This document shows, one piece after another, positions 23,019 to 35,072 of a stretch of DNA of 64,000 bases. The notes under the pieces are model-generated. The model did no database searches and was not told the origin of the DNA. It saw only the letters and a list, made by a program, of their open reading frames with translations. Position 1 is the stretch's first letter; each line of letters begins with the position of its first letter. A program made the position numbers and the translations under genes. This DNA is from Corallium rubrum (taxonomy: Eukaryota; Cnidaria; Anthozoa; Scleralcyonacea; Coralliidae). The stretch spans positions 14,358,536 to 14,422,535 of the forward strand of contig OZ035997.1 of assembly GCA_964035015.1 (NCBI GenBank). The letters are read 5' to 3'.

Positions 23019-24207
23019 TTCCTTATAACCCGTCAAAAATAGATTAAACGTTAAAATTAATCTAAATAAAAAGTGTAAAGGCGTATAATGGTGTTTCTGT
23101 ACTAATGATATACATGACAAAATTACTGCATCCTCATTGGTTGAGAGGAGTGCAATTTCAACGTAATACAGTGCAGAAAAGGTGTAATACAGTGCAGAAA
23201 AATGAAATAGAGTGCAAATTTCAACGAGTATTAAGGCATTCTGATTGGCTAGTACTACCGGAAAGCCAATGAAATGCCTATGCGGATTTTGAAGGATGGT
23301 TTTTCCTTCACGAGAAAATCCAATATGGCGACCAAAACATAAAGTTGTTGAAGAACATTTCGATGAAATACAGAGCGAATTTTGCTTTAATATTGTCATA
23401 AACGTTCCTACAAGAAGACTAGAAGAGGTTAGATGCTATGAGTAAAACGTTTGACGTATTTAGTGAACAAAATGAAGCATTTTTCAACCATTAAAGCTTC
23501 GAGAAGTGGAGCAATGAGTGGTATGTAACTTCGTAGCTGGAAGAACATTTTGTCTAACATTTTCATGTATATTATTAGTAAGTAATAGCATGGTTTCGAG
23601 TGTAATTTTGAAAAAACACGCACTCGTAAGTTTTTCAAGACCTCAAATTTTTTCCAAATTGCACTCGAAACCATGCTATTACCTATACAAATTTAATTAG
23701 AATGATGGCGTAATGGATGGCGTAATCTATCCATGTTTTCCATAGAGTTTTATACAATATCCTGGTTGCTATGCGTGTTTTTATTGGTTGTTGGCCATGA
23801 TCTATTAGAGGACAGACACATGGATCACGTCAGATCACGTCAGCTGACTTGCTTTTTTCTTTCTTCACGCCCCAAAATCCGGCAAGAAGTATTGTGTAAT
23901 TTTTATATTGTACTAGAAATACATGAACGCAACAACCCCTCGCCCGCTTTATATGCATTTCTCGCTGCCACATCTCTTGTTAGCCTTCTTTCCTTGGTCT
24001 TTTTTCATAGTAATATTAATGTACATTTTAGCTGAAACCATTTTTTCTGGCAAAGATTTCTTTCGTCATGATCGTTGAAAAACTATTTTGTAATCCAACC
24101 GAACTTATAAATTATAATTTGCTGACGTAAATTTAAATAATTTGAATAATTTAACGGATTAGTTACCAGTACCCTGCTATTCGAACTGCGCAAGTTGTCG
24201 ATTTGAT
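23019..24207. other. Intergenic stretch; palindrome at 23582-23682
   Basis: No gene supported. It contains short tandem blocks (GTAATACAGTGCAGAAAA at 23163-23200) and the hairpin with arms GTAATAGCATGGTTTCGAGT and its complement. Confidence 0.45.

Positions 24208-24245
<38 letters not shown>
24208..24245. repeat. (TA)n microsatellite
   Basis: Simple AT alternation. Confidence 0.9.
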
Positions 24246-24250
<5 letters not shown>

Positions 24251-24407
24251 GGTGCCCTCTACGCACGCTCTGATTGGCTGGGCTCCGTGCATTTATAAGA
24301 GAACATAGATCATGAATGACGTAGAATGGCGTCAGCAGGCCGGAAAAGCCCGTCAAATTCCTAAACTACCTCACTTTTAGTTTGATTTTTCCTCTTCTTA
24401 TTTTCTA

Positions 24408-24602
24408 AAACAAATAAAACATATCGCTCCTGTGCATATGTACTCTTATAAAGGTACATTTGACGTGATTTGAACACGAAAGAAGTGTAAAGGCACTCGG
24501 CTATCGCCTCGTGCCTCTACTCAACTTCTTTCGTGTTCAAATGCCGTCAAACGTGCCTTTATAAGAGTACATATGCACGTAGCTTTATGTTTTATTTGTT
24601 AA
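24408..24602. mobile_element. Palindromic element, arms about 80 bp
   Basis: AACAAATAAAACATA at the left faces TATGTTTTATTTGTT at the right. The inner arms include GTGCATATGTACTCTTATAA and TTGAACACGAAAGAAGT, each with its complement. Confidence 0.7.
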
Positions 24603-24746
24603 ATAAACATCTCGCAGAATTTCTTTCCCACTTGCGTGTAATTTCGCGTGTACTACACGCGTGTAAAATGGACTCCACGCGTGTCGAGATTAGCACCCTC
24701 TCACCGGGCTCCGGGCCTTCGGCCCGTCGCCCGGCTCGGGGATAAA

Positions 24747-24934
24747 ACAAATAGATTCCATTTTTTTTTGTTGTCTGTTCAGTTATAGATGCACAGAAGA
24801 CGTCACAACGTGGTAAGAACATCAGTGACCCACTCGACTGCGTCTCGTGGGCCACTTTTTTGTTCTTACCACGTTGTGACGTCATCTGTGCATCTATAAC
24901 TGAACAGACAACGGCGAAATGGAATCTATTTGTT
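24747..24934. mobile_element. Palindromic element, arms about 80 bp
   Basis: AACAAATAGATTCCATTT faces AAATGGAATCTATTTGTT. The inner arms contain CACAACGTGGTAAGAAC and its complement. It lies 145 bp from the previous palindrome and starts with a similar AACAAATA. Confidence 0.7.
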
Positions 24935-24983
24935 AAATAGAAACACGGCTTTTAACCAATCACCACTTGCGTTCTCAAACTAT

Positions 24984-24990
<7 letters not shown>

Positions 24991-25076
<86 letters not shown>
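24991..25076. repeat. (TA)n microsatellite adjoining a Penelope-like terminus
   Basis: TA tract directly next to the hammerhead-bearing repeat on the minus strand. Confidence 0.9.
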
Positions 25077-25078
<2 letters not shown>

Positions 25079-25117
25079 TCACGTTAAGTCACGTTGGCCT
25101 GAAAAACAGAGAAAAAT

Positions 25118-25157
25118 CTTCTCGACGTTTCGAGCGAAGGCCCTTCGTCAGGAGAAA
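25118..25157 (-). ncRNA. Hammerhead-like motif, minus strand
   Basis: Same motif as 15130-15169: CTGACGA, extra A, GGGC/GCTC stem, GAA, palindromic ACGT, C, and helix I TTTCTC/GAGAAG, intact here too. The following repeat sequence also matches the 15170 region. Confidence 0.5.
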
Positions 25158-25465
25158 TTAGTAAACACCTCACATGTGGTCACGCGTATTTATAGCAGAG
25201 CTACAATGGGAATCACGTGAACACATGTAAGCCAATAAAAACAAAGTAAACAAATAAATTAATATGTAATTTTTGCCTGTGTGCAGGTGCTGACCCAATT
25301 TGTGGGTCAGCTACCTGCAAATAGGCAAAGAAACAGGTTATAAATCACTATTTACGTCATCAGGAAAAGGTTAAGGAAAAGGTGTGGAATATGGTGGTGG
25401 AGTGAGCTAAATGAAAGAGAATCGCTCATTGAGGCCGTGAGGGTGAATGGTACCAAGTTTGTAAG

Positions 25466-25468
25466 TTA

Positions 25469-25564
<96 letters not shown>

Positions 25565-25565
25565 G

Positions 25566-25622
<57 letters not shown>
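25466..25622. repeat. (TA)n microsatellite, two blocks around GAAGC
   Basis: About 150 bases of TA with one short interruption at 25562-25567. Confidence 0.9.
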
Positions 25623-25624
<2 letters not shown>

Positions 25625-25732
25625 AAATGGTGATTGAGGTTCAACACAAGTAAAGGTTATATAAAAGAGGGTTGTTGTGTAACAACAAAAAGAAAATAAC
25701 TAATAAAAAACCACTTCTTTAAAACATTTTTC

Positions 25733-25769
25733 GCACAAACGTTTTCACTTTAATAAGCTCTTCAGGTGC
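25733..25769 (-). ncRNA. Hammerhead-like motif of a second Penelope-like family
   Basis: On the minus strand: helix I arm GCAC, core CTGAAGA, stem GCTT/AAGT with loop ATTA, core GAA, self-complementary AACGTT, T at the cleavage position, partner GTGC. There is no extra base before helix II. The six-base palindromic helix III again implies pairing between two copies. Activity not shown. Confidence 0.5.
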
Positions 25770-26235
25770 TAATACAATGTATTATATTGTATATACAACT
25801 GACGAATTAGAAATATTAACCAAACGAAGCCGAATACAATACGTCTTAACGATAACAATATGGAAAATAAGCCTGAATACTCAAGTAGTACCATGGTAAC
25901 AATATGAAATTGAACCATTCAACAAACACCTTATACGCGTGTACGTGTAGTTAGATATACACAATATTTATATAGCAACACTCAAAAGAGGATATGAAGA
26001 AGAAGAGAGTCAGTGAAGATCTCACAGCAGAAAGAAAAGCGTGGAGAACGGCACTGTATGCGCCCAATGGCAACCCCTGTTACGGGAAACGCCAGAAGAA
26101 GAAGAAAAATCACTCGGAAGATGACCATGAGTTAGAACTGTACTAAACAAGATCGAAATTTGGAAACCAAATGGGGTCACCTTAATAGATGATTGACTGC
26201 ATGCAATCGCTTTTAAGTGCTTTAGGTTGGGAAAC

Positions 26236-26693
26236 TCTCGAAGGCCCTGCATGATATGACACCAAGTTGTCTTGCGGACAGATTTACATATACAAGTGAG
26301 ATGATGGATTATGATCTCAGGGGTTCCCAGACTTCACTTCAGCTACCATTTCCCAAAAAGGAAAGTTTGAAGAAGAGTTTTAGTTATAGTGGGGCAAAAG
26401 TGTGGAATTCTTTACCGTCCGTATTAAGAGAATGGCGTCTCTTCCTATTTTTAAAAGTAAAAATAAATTGGTGCTCACACTTTTTTTTAATTATTTCATT
26501 ATGTAATACTTAATTAGGTTCAATCCTTAGTTGACTTGTAAATATATTTTTTTTAACAATTTAATTGTACTATGTAATTAAATGTGTATTTCTTTTTATT
26601 TGTATATATATTTATGTATTTTCAATGTACGCCCGACTTGAAAATCAGCAAATTGTTGAAGTGGCTAGCGTACTGAAATAAAGTTCTATCATT

Positions 26694-26700
<7 letters not shown>
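26236..26700 (+). mobile_element. Non-LTR retrotransposon 3' end
   Basis: The coding remnant TPSCLADRFTYTS, then YDLRGSQTSLQLPFPKK and SYSGAKVWNSLPS corresponds to the end of the reverse transcriptase ORF, as at 1786-2221. It is followed by a 3' UTR ending TGAAATAAAGTTCTATCAT, which runs into the ATC microsatellite that probably arose from its tail. Confidence 0.75.
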
Positions 26701-26728
<28 letters not shown>

Positions 26729-26753
26729 TATCATCATCATCATCATCATCATT

Positions 26754-26785
<32 letters not shown>

Positions 26786-26824
26786 AATCATCATAATCAT
26801 CATCATCACCATCATCATCATCTT
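26691..26824. repeat. (ATC)n microsatellite
   Basis: Trinucleotide tract with interruptions, at the 3' end of the retrotransposon fragment. Confidence 0.9.
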
Positions 26825-27309
26825 TTTATTAGATCAATAGGTTGGATATTTGCTAGATATAAAAAGTGCCGCCTTTAGGTGGAATGGTCCACTCGCCACA
26901 CCTTGAAAATGTAAGCCTTAACATGCAAACCTAAAGAGTAGAGTTAACATAACCATAATACTCAAAATTTAATCAATTAATTGTAAGTAATACTTAATTT
27001 CACCTGCACAACTATTCCAGATTTATGCGTCATTGTCTGAAACTTTCCAGAGAATTCAACGTTTCTCGCTAGATCAAAAACTGGACACTGAAACCAAACA
27101 ACATTTTTTTAAAAATATATTCACATATCCAGACACACATAAAAATATTTGGTGTTTACAAATTTAATGAAATGACATGCAAAGTTGAGATGAATAGGAG
27201 AATTGAATGTTTCTGGTTCACTTGACCAGAAGGGAACTCAACACAAGTTGGGGAGCGAAGAGTTGGGTGAAGTTTCATGTAAAGTCCCAAAATGACGTCA
27301 TACGAACTG
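26825..27309. other. Intergenic stretch
   Basis: No gene or repeat recognised. Confidence 0.4.
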
Positions 27310-28011
27310 TTAAGCCTGCGCTAAACCACAGAATAGTAATACAACCAGAAGTCCAACTCGCGTCGGAACCTTTGAAGTTTATGTCCTCGCGCATGTCGCC
27401 TCGCGCATCTTGATTCCTCGCCATCCCACGCCATCCTACGCCATCCTGGCAAGTTCCCCGGCAGTTTGGACCTTCAAAAGAAGGTGAAAACTGCCGGGGA
27501 AACTTGCCAGGATGGCGTAGGACATTGCGTAGGATCGCGTAGGATGGCGTAAAATATCGCGCATGCGCATTGAGGAAATGCGGACAAGTTTTCACTTGAG
27601 TTGGACTTCTGGTTGTATTACTATTCTGTGGCTAAACGTCGCACCATAGACGAATTTAATTTAGTCGAATTTAATTGTTTGAATTTTATTCGACGAAACT
27701 GCAACGTATAACTCGATTAAATTCGACACACGAATTAAATTCGTCTCGGCAATTAAATTCGTCTCAGTCAGACGGATAATGCGTGTTCGAGTTACACGAC
27801 GAATTATCGTCTGTTTCTCTTCTGTCTGTGAAAATTCGGCGTCATGTTTTCACGGAATCGTTTTCAGGATCCACGAGTCCAAGTAAGAACAATTAAATTC
27901 GGTTGAAATTCGACGCTTAACTCGACGTCGCATTGCGACGATTATATTAATTAGAATAAAATTCGCCTGAATTAAATTCGTCTATTGTGCGACGCTTAGC
28001 GTAAGCCTAAA
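27310..28011. mobile_element. MITE H, interrupted by element C
   Basis: The left end TTAAGCCTGCGCTAAAC, continued after element C as GTCGCACCATAGACGAATTT, faces AATTCGTCTATTGTGCGACG and GTAAGCCTAA at the right. Several internal GAATTTAATT-type inverted repeats. The left TIR only becomes continuous when element C (27327-27630) and one copy of its target duplication are left out. Confidence 0.75.
27327..27630. mobile_element. Short foldback element C nested in H
   Basis: 304 bp with ends CACAGAATAGTAATACAACC and its complement, flanked by GCTAAAC at 27320-27326 and 27631-27637. The termini and the AGAAGTCCAACTC block are those of elements A and B, so C is a short member of that family with the same 7-bp target duplication. 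Confidence 0.85.
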
Positions 28012-28203
28012 TACTAGAACACGAATTTGAAATCAAATTTATTTTTTAAAGAAAGCATGATTAAAATAGTTATGGCTGGGTTTAGGGTCGTGGGTGGGGT
28101 TAGGATTAGGGCTAAAATAAGGCATTTAGTTACGTTAAAAAACATGTAGGTGGTTTTTATCTAATAAAAAAAATCCACCTGATTTACATAAACTTAATTA
28201 AAG
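28012..28203. other. Spacer before the minisatellite
   Basis: AT-rich. It includes GGTTAGGATTAGGGCTAAA, too irregular to be called telomeric repeat. Confidence 0.4.
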
Positions 28204-28552
28204 CTCGCGAGGTAGTGCCCACGGTGCCCGGGTACTAGCTCGCGAGGTAGTGCCCACGGTGCCCGGGTACTAGCTCGCGAGGTAGTGCCCACGGTGCCTG
28301 GGTACTAGCTCGCGAGGTAGTGCCCACGGTGCCTGGGTACTAGCTCGCGAGGTAGTGCCCACGGTGCCCGGGTACTAGTTCGCGAGGTAGTGCCCACGGT
28401 GCCCGGGTACTAGCTCGCGAGGTAGTGCCCACGGTGCCCGGGTACTAGCTCGCGGGTAGTGCCCACGGTGCCCGGGTACTAGCTCGCGAGGTAGTTGCCA
28501 CGGTGCCTGGGTACTAGCTCGCGAGGTAGTGGCCACGGTGCCCGGGTACTAG
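28204..28552. repeat. 35-bp minisatellite, left block (about 10 units)
   Basis: Tandem units of CTAGCTCGCGAGGTAGTGCC continued by CACGGTGCCCGGGTA, with a few single-base variants and one unit missing AG. GC-rich island in AT-rich DNA. The array continues after the transposon at 29853. Confidence 0.95.
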
Positions 28553-29852
28553 CCACTGACCTATATATTTAACTGGACTGCGTGCTCCTATTACCTTTGA
28601 GTTAGGAAAGTGTCCGCATTTTCACTTTCAAAATGGCGGCATTTATGGGTCCTTTTGCTAATGGTGAAGGTCGCTGACCGATACCTAAGATCTCTAGTTC
28701 GTGTTGGACATGTTCGGTCTTTCGCTTTTTTTAAGAAAACTAAGCTATTTGGTCGATTTATAAACTGTATGTATGTTGTAGCCAGATTAATTATCTTTCT
28801 TCCAGTATATTTGATAGCTTCTACAGTGGTTTATTTCTCGAGAAAACATTCGGAGAAGACATTATAATACATACGGAAAAAAAATTCAAAATAGCGGCCG
28901 CTATTATGATTTGGACATGTTCGGTATTTCTCTTTTTTTAGGGAAACTAAGCTATTTGGTCGGATGAACTGTACGTACGTTGTAGCAAGGTGAATTATCT
29001 TTCTGCCAATATATTTTATAACTCCTACAGTGGATTATTTCTTGAGAAAACGTTCGGAGTAGACGGACTAGGTGAAACTTTGTCGAATTTTTGCCAAGTC
29101 AGCATAATATCGTCCTGGTCTCGAGTTTGTGTAAACAAAATATTTCTAGTATTTATGTTTGTTGCTGAGCCTGAGCGGCCCGGAATGTTTTCATGAGAAG
29201 GTCTTATTGTAGTTCTGAACTACAATAATATTCCTAGACAATTACTGTTGTAGCTTTCTAGCAGTCTGAATTAAAAAGACGCGCCGGCCGGTGGTAACCG
29301 CACGAACACTTGGCAATAAAATAAACAAGACTGTCAATACACATGGTCATGGAAATCTACAAACATTTCGTTTTATGAAGTCGCCAGCTCTATAAAGAAC
29401 CGCTGAAGATCACGACAAAATCGTAAAGAAGCGAGGCGTACCGAGTCCTTCTTAGGGGCTATTTACATGGGAGGCGATATTCCTAGTATTTGGTCAGACA
29501 AATAATCCAGGAGGCCTCTTGAGTTGTTCCACAAGAAATTAACAATGACCAACCTGCATGCATTAACTCTTTCCTGTCCGAATTTATTGGTCTTTACTCT
29601 TTAGTATTTTATTCTGGCTAACGCCAGACGATTTTATTCACCTCTGGGGAAGCCCTCGCATAGGAACGATTTATTAATAAAGTAAGAAAATCGCTTTGTG
29701 TTTACAAAAATATTCTGTTTTCCTACGATAAGTACATGTCAGTGGTCGCTACCATTAGCAGAAGGACCCATAAATGCCGCCATTTTGAAAGTGAAAATGC
29801 GGACACATTTTTGACCAGCACCCGCAGTCCAGTTAAATATATAGGTCAGTGG
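28553..29852. mobile_element. 1.3 kb transposon splitting the minisatellite (6-bp target duplication)
   Basis: Ends CCACTGACCTATATATTT and AAATATATAGGTCAGTGG, with TACTAG on both sides. The TIRs extend, with gaps, over about 120 bases and include CACTTTCAAAATGGCGGC (YY1-like). Inside is a direct repeat: 28700-28860 and 28910-29065 are about 80% alike. The frame 28610-28867 is composed of this repeat and has no recognised domain; I do not call it a gene. Confidence 0.85.
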
Positions 29853-30126
29853 TACTAGCTCGCGAGGTAGTGCCCACGGTGCCCGGGTACTAGCTCGCGA
29901 GGTAGTGCCCACGGTGCCCGGGTACTAGCTCGCGAGGTAGTGCCCACGGTGCCTGGGTACTAGCTCGCGAGGTAGTGCCCACGGTGCCCGAGTACTAGCT
30001 CGCGAGGTAGTGCCCACGGTGCCCGGGTACTAGCTCGCGGGTAGTGCCCACGGTGCCCGGGTACTAGCTCGCGAGGTAGTGCCCACGGTGCCTGGGTACT
30101 AGCTCGCGATGTAGTGCCCCGGGCAC
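29853..30126. repeat. 35-bp minisatellite, right block (about 7-8 units)
   Basis: Same unit and same orientation as 28204-28552. The last units decay into GCCCGGGCA-rich sequence up to about 30190. Confidence 0.95.
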
Positions 30127-30360
30127 TGTGCCCGGTTTTTCGCTCGGGCACGATGTTCAGACTAGTCATGCCCGGGCACTAGGCATGGGCACTCTGAACG
30201 CCGCCTTAGACCAAAATTACTTACCAAATTAGTCGTTTTTGAAGCTATTCAAACCATTCCTCGTGTTTCAAACGCTGCTGGTCATGTTTTAAATATTACC
30301 CAATATTAAAATATGAAAATTCAGCCAAAAATTTATATATTTTAAGAACAATTATCAATT

Positions 30361-30476
30361 ATAGACCATGAGTGAGGCGTATTCCACAAAAAATTATCCC
30401 GAGGGATGAAATAACCCAAGGGATATTTTATCCTGAGAGGTAATTTTTTGTGGAATACCTCGAGCGAAGGGTCTAT
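30361..30476. mobile_element. Hairpin MITE (TATTCCACAAAAAATTA arms)
   Basis: ATAGACC...GAGGCGTATTCCACAAA at left faces TTTGTGGAATACCTCG...GGTCTAT at right. Confidence 0.7.
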
Positions 30477-31244
30477 TAATGATATATTATACCGACAATT
30501 GTATAATTATACATGTTTTCATAACTGATGTTGCCTTTTAAGCTAAATTTTGTATTTAACAAAAAATTACTCCAGGCGAGGATTGACCCCAGTGACGTAG
30601 GCAAGCGGGGTATTCAAATTTAGATTCGGAGTGACAGCTTGTAGCAGGCTCTATATGCAGAACAAAAATCGATTTAGAACTAAGCTAGGACATAAGCGAG
30701 AGCCATTTCGCTAAAACAACCTAATGGGCCAGCAGTGATTGGCCAATCTGTTGTGGTTGTCACCGTAATCATGTGCAAAATTGTGTATACTATTGTTGGT
30801 ATCGGCCATGTTTGTATGAGCCCTAAATATGGCGAAGCTAATAACAAATAAATAAAAGTACAAACAGCGCATAAAATGGCGACAGCAAATTTTGTAATGT
30901 CACGTTACATTTTAAGATGGCCGACCATTTGACTGGCATCATTCTGAACGTTATTTCGTGACCTGGACAAAGTACGATAATTTGCTCAAACACGTCAAAG
31001 ATTTAACCGGTTGAATGTAAAAACACTAGTCTTTACGTCAGACAAGCAATTTTAAAAACCTGACACTCGCTTGATTGTTTAATATAAATTTCTAAATCTA
31101 CTTACCCTAGTACCCTGTACTGATAAAATACTGCAGGGAGACATGGATGATTCTGCTTTAACAAGAACTGTGTCTACGTCCTCTGGAAATTCAAATGTGT
31201 TGATCTAGAAAGCAGTTGAGAATATTTTAGATTCTAATATTTTA
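30477..31244. other. Intergenic stretch
   Basis: No gene seen. AAAATGGCGAC and AAGATGGCCGACC motifs occur at 30874 and 30914. Confidence 0.4.
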
Positions 31245-31252
31245 GATTCTAA

Positions 31253-31400
31253 CAGGGGCGTCGGAAGCGGGGGAGCCTGGGCTAAAATGCAGGAAATGGC
31301 ATTTCAGAGACTATATTTCAAAATTTCCCGGGGGAGCATGCCCCGGACCCCCCTAAATATTTTGGGGTCCCCCACTTTTAGTGTCGCTCCGACGCCCCTG
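31253..31400. mobile_element. hAT-type MITE with 8-bp target duplication
   Basis: 148 bp with ends CAGGGGCGTCGGAAGCG and CGCTCCGACGCCCCTG, flanked by GATTCTAA at 31245-31252 and 31401-31408. CAGGGGCG ends and 8-bp duplications are typical of hAT elements. Confidence 0.9.
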
Positions 31401-31586
31401 GATTCTAATAATGGTAAGACCTTTGTAAAGACAATGTATTTATGTATTCAGTAATATATTTTCCCGCTAAGTTTTTGTTGTTTGCCCGCAGACTGATGAA
31501 GCTGGAAACGGACGGACAGAAAAGACAAACGAAAGAGAGGGCAGACAAACAGACAAGCAAATAGACAAACAGATGGACAAACAAAC

Positions 31587-31735
31587 AAACGAACGAACGA
31601 ACGAACGAACGAACGAACGAACGAACGAACGAACGAACGAACGGACGGACGGACGGACGGACGGACGGACGGACGGACGGACGGACGGACGGACGGACGG
31701 ACGGACGGACGGACCGACCGACCGACCGACCGACC

Positions 31736-31797
<62 letters not shown>
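31587..31797. repeat. Compound tetranucleotide repeat (GAAC, GGAC, CCGA, CAGA)
   Basis: Four successive blocks, each differing from the next by one base in the 4-base unit, in phase with each other. Reading frames through it are artefacts. Confidence 0.95.
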
Positions 31798-31858
31798 GAC
31801 AGACTACACTTAAATATTCAAGGATGTTTATTGTAACTTAAAGTTTCAACAACATAAG

Positions 31859-32120
31859 CAGCCGTTGTGGTCTAGTGGTTACCACATTTGTCATAAGCTA
31901 GGAGACCCAGGTTCAATCCTTAGTCGCCGCATCACCACTCAAGGTCTTAAAAATAATTGACAAGAAAGTGCCACCTTTGTAACAACACCTGCAAAAGATT
32001 TTCAGGTCTACTCGGATAACGACTTTAAATTGTAAGCCCTCGGAATCCCTATCAATTGAGCTCCTAGCCTTTTAGAATATTCCGAGGACGAAAGAGTGAT
32101 GAACCAAATAAAACCGAAGT
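31859..32120 (+). mobile_element. tRNA-derived SINE
   Basis: A box GTGGTCTAGTGGTTACCAC (also a D-arm hairpin) and B box GGTTCAATCCT at tRNA spacing, followed by about 190 bases of non-tRNA body. The acceptor arm does not pair, so it is not a tRNA gene. It sits right after the compound tetranucleotide repeat. Confidence 0.7.
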
Positions 32121-33060
32121 AATTTGACGTCTCCCAATTCAGCCATAACTAGACAATTCTGTCAGCAATGAAGTTGAATTATTTTTTTTTACCGTATGTA
32201 CCTGCTGAAACATACATCATTCATACAAAAAAATTCTTCTTTAAATTATGTTAATGAAGTTCGAATTTATTAATTTAATTACAATTGTTAGGATGTGAAT
32301 ACTGAAAAACTTCTTCATCTTTTACCATGCATGTATTTTCTCTTGCATGGATGCATGGATGCAATTGTGTTGTGTTTTGTATGATCAACAACAGATATCC
32401 TCAATTTACGTTACTTCACAACAAACATGCAAATTAGCAAGTCTCGCCAACTTCGAGTTGGAAATGAAGTTGCCATATCGATGGTTTTCCGCTGGACACG
32501 TTTTTGGCCCGCAAAAAAACCCCCACTAGAACTGTTGTTATTTAGATGCCACTATTAAGGAAATACTTGAAAATTCACGAAATTTTAAACTTTGACTCAT
32601 GGTCTTGGCCTTCGTAAAAATCTTGGACGGCCATTTGAAAAAGACAGCTTTTGGGCGGCTGTGTAAGTAAGTATAAGTGTATATAAGATTGATGACTTTT
32701 GGCCTCAGCTCAATCAGAACAGTGTACCATTCATACATTTCCTTGGAAAAGCTTGTAGGATGCGCAGTAAAGTTCAATACCTCACTTGACGCAGTCTTAG
32801 GATGAGGGGCCTCATTATTTGTCGTTTAGTTCTTTCCATATACGATCTTTGCCTCACACTTTGACTACATAAACATTATCTATAGGAATGGCTAAAAATG
32901 CATTGCTAGGGCTTACGAAATTAATCACTTTCTGGGGGAGCATGCCCCAAGACCGCGCTGAGAGATGTTCGTCCTTCCCGCAAACATGCACTGCGCCAAA
33001 TTTACACGTTGGACACCCAAATTACAGTTCCTGGCACTGCTTTGAATGTATTATGTAATA
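32121..33060. other. Intergenic stretch
   Basis: No gene recognised. GGGGGAGCATGCCCC at 32935 recalls hAT MITE interior. Confidence 0.4.
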
Positions 33061-33089
33061 TTTCATAAACGAGTACAGGGGTTACAGTA

Positions 33090-33310
33090 AAAATCACGAG
33101 GCCGTTAACGGAGTAATTTTCATTGTTCTCGAGTGTTTGTAAAACATGAGAGAATAATGAAAATCACGAGGCTGCAAGCCGAGTAATTTTTATTGTTTTC
33201 GAATGTTTTACAAACACGAGTGAACATTGAAAATTACGAGGTAATAGGCCGAATGATTTTTGTTGTTCTCGAGTGTTTGTAACCACTGGTAAAACACGAT
33301 ACACGAGTTT
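33090..33310. repeat. Three tandem, internally inverted units (AAAATCACGAGGC type)
   Basis: Units of about 75 bp, each with AATCACGAGG and a facing GTAATTTT...CTCGAGTGTTTGTAA. A MITE-derived tandem array. Confidence 0.6.
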
Positions 33311-33430
33311 ATGGAATAGCTTCTCAATCGTCTATTATAATAGAATTTGCGAGGAACTTGGTGATATTAGACAATGTTGTATATTAGACAATGTTGTATA
33401 TTAGTACCCGATGGTCTCATGCATATTGTT

Positions 33431-33509
33431 GAATTTATAATTAAGAAATGTGGTAATAAACGGTCTTTTGTTTGTGCCGTTTATTATCTGATTTCTTAAT
33501 TATGAATTC
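33431..33509. mobile_element. Hairpin MITE
   Basis: GAATTTATAATTAAGAAATG...AATAAACGG against its complement, 14-base loop. Confidence 0.65.
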
Positions 33510-33885
33510 AGTTAGCGCGACCTTTACCGGGTTTCAAAACTCATGCACATGACCAAATATTTTTCTTTGATTGGTTAATTAGCTCATGAATTATTAATGA
33601 GTTTGAGAAGTATAGGGAATGATTTATCCAGTCGATGGGGGCGGAACTGATTATTTACTGGAATTTGTTCATTTGTATTTTTCGCCTCCGAAACACCCCA
33701 CCCCCAACAAAAAAGCAGTTAAGCAGAATTGTCTTGTGTAAGTTAGAATGAAGTAGTAAAGTTGCTACAAAAGGTAAGTGTTATTATTTTCAGTAACTTC
33801 ACTTACCATGGGCTCGGATGGGGACACTTCATCAACTTGTCCGTCGTCAAGCCTTCATTAAAATACATTAACACATAATTAGTAC

Positions 33886-34373
<488 letters not shown>

Positions 34374-35064
34374 ACCAGGATATCTCACAAAATACTCGAC
34401 AGGTTTTCGTGAAAGTTTGTGGAAAGATTGATCATATATAGATCAAGGACCAACCGTTTCAATTTTGGGTGAATTTGGTTGAGAAGTTAATAAAAATCTG
34501 ACCACAAGATTCTCACCAAACTCTCAACCTTATGATGACCGGTGTCCCAGGAAATCCGCCCCTATAATACTGTTCCCCCAGGGAAGGCAACTTCCCAAGG
34601 AGATGCGCCCCCCCCCCCCCCCCGGAGTAGGAGGGGCAAATTTCCTAGAGGGGGGCAAATTCCTGTGACGCCAGTTAGGCGCCACAACAATAGAGCTATA
34701 AAAGCTTGCATGCATGGAGACCTAAGATTAAAAACTTATTATTTATGATTATCAGACATAAACTTACTTTAACATAAAGTGCTTCAAAAGTTTAGGATAA
34801 AGCGAATACGTTACAACTGGGACAGAGTAAGAAGAAATTGAAACCAAGAAATATGTGCCCGTTTGGTTAGCATCCGAGACGGGATTGTCTGCAGGACAGA
34901 GAACATGCGACGTTTCCTCGTATAAATTGCTGCAATTAAAAAACAACAAAATCTGTTATTGTATGCAGTAATAATTCTATAATAAGCGGCTTGGTTAAGC
35001 CGCGACTTATTTTTCCCGTTTAAATTTAGTTAGGACATTTCTTTAAAGACGATAAATTGTATAC
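34374..35064. other. Intergenic stretch with a C-run
   Basis: A C-run at 34609-34623 lies between CGCCCC- and GGAGTAGGAGGGGC-type sequence that can pair partly with it. No gene. Confidence 0.4.
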
Positions 35065-35072
35065 AAATTGTA

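Noticed and set aside
24991-25622. Long reading frames of repeated Tyr-Ile
   Set aside because: They are translations of (TA)n in either strand; the same applies at 13626-13838 and 52751-53070.
28610-28867. 85-codon frame in the minisatellite-splitting transposon
   Set aside because: It starts in the TIR and covers one unit of an internal direct repeat; the second unit is not open and no domain is visible.
28204-30126. CRISPR-like array
   Set aside because: The 35-bp units are contiguous with no variable spacers; it is a minisatellite in eukaryotic DNA.
31488-31515. Hammerhead-like CTGATGAAGCTGGAAACG
   Set aside because: No room for a helix II and no closing helix I; chance occurrence beside the tetranucleotide repeat.
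31859-31935. tRNA gene
   Set aside because: A and B boxes are present but the acceptor and T stems do not pair, and a SINE body follows.
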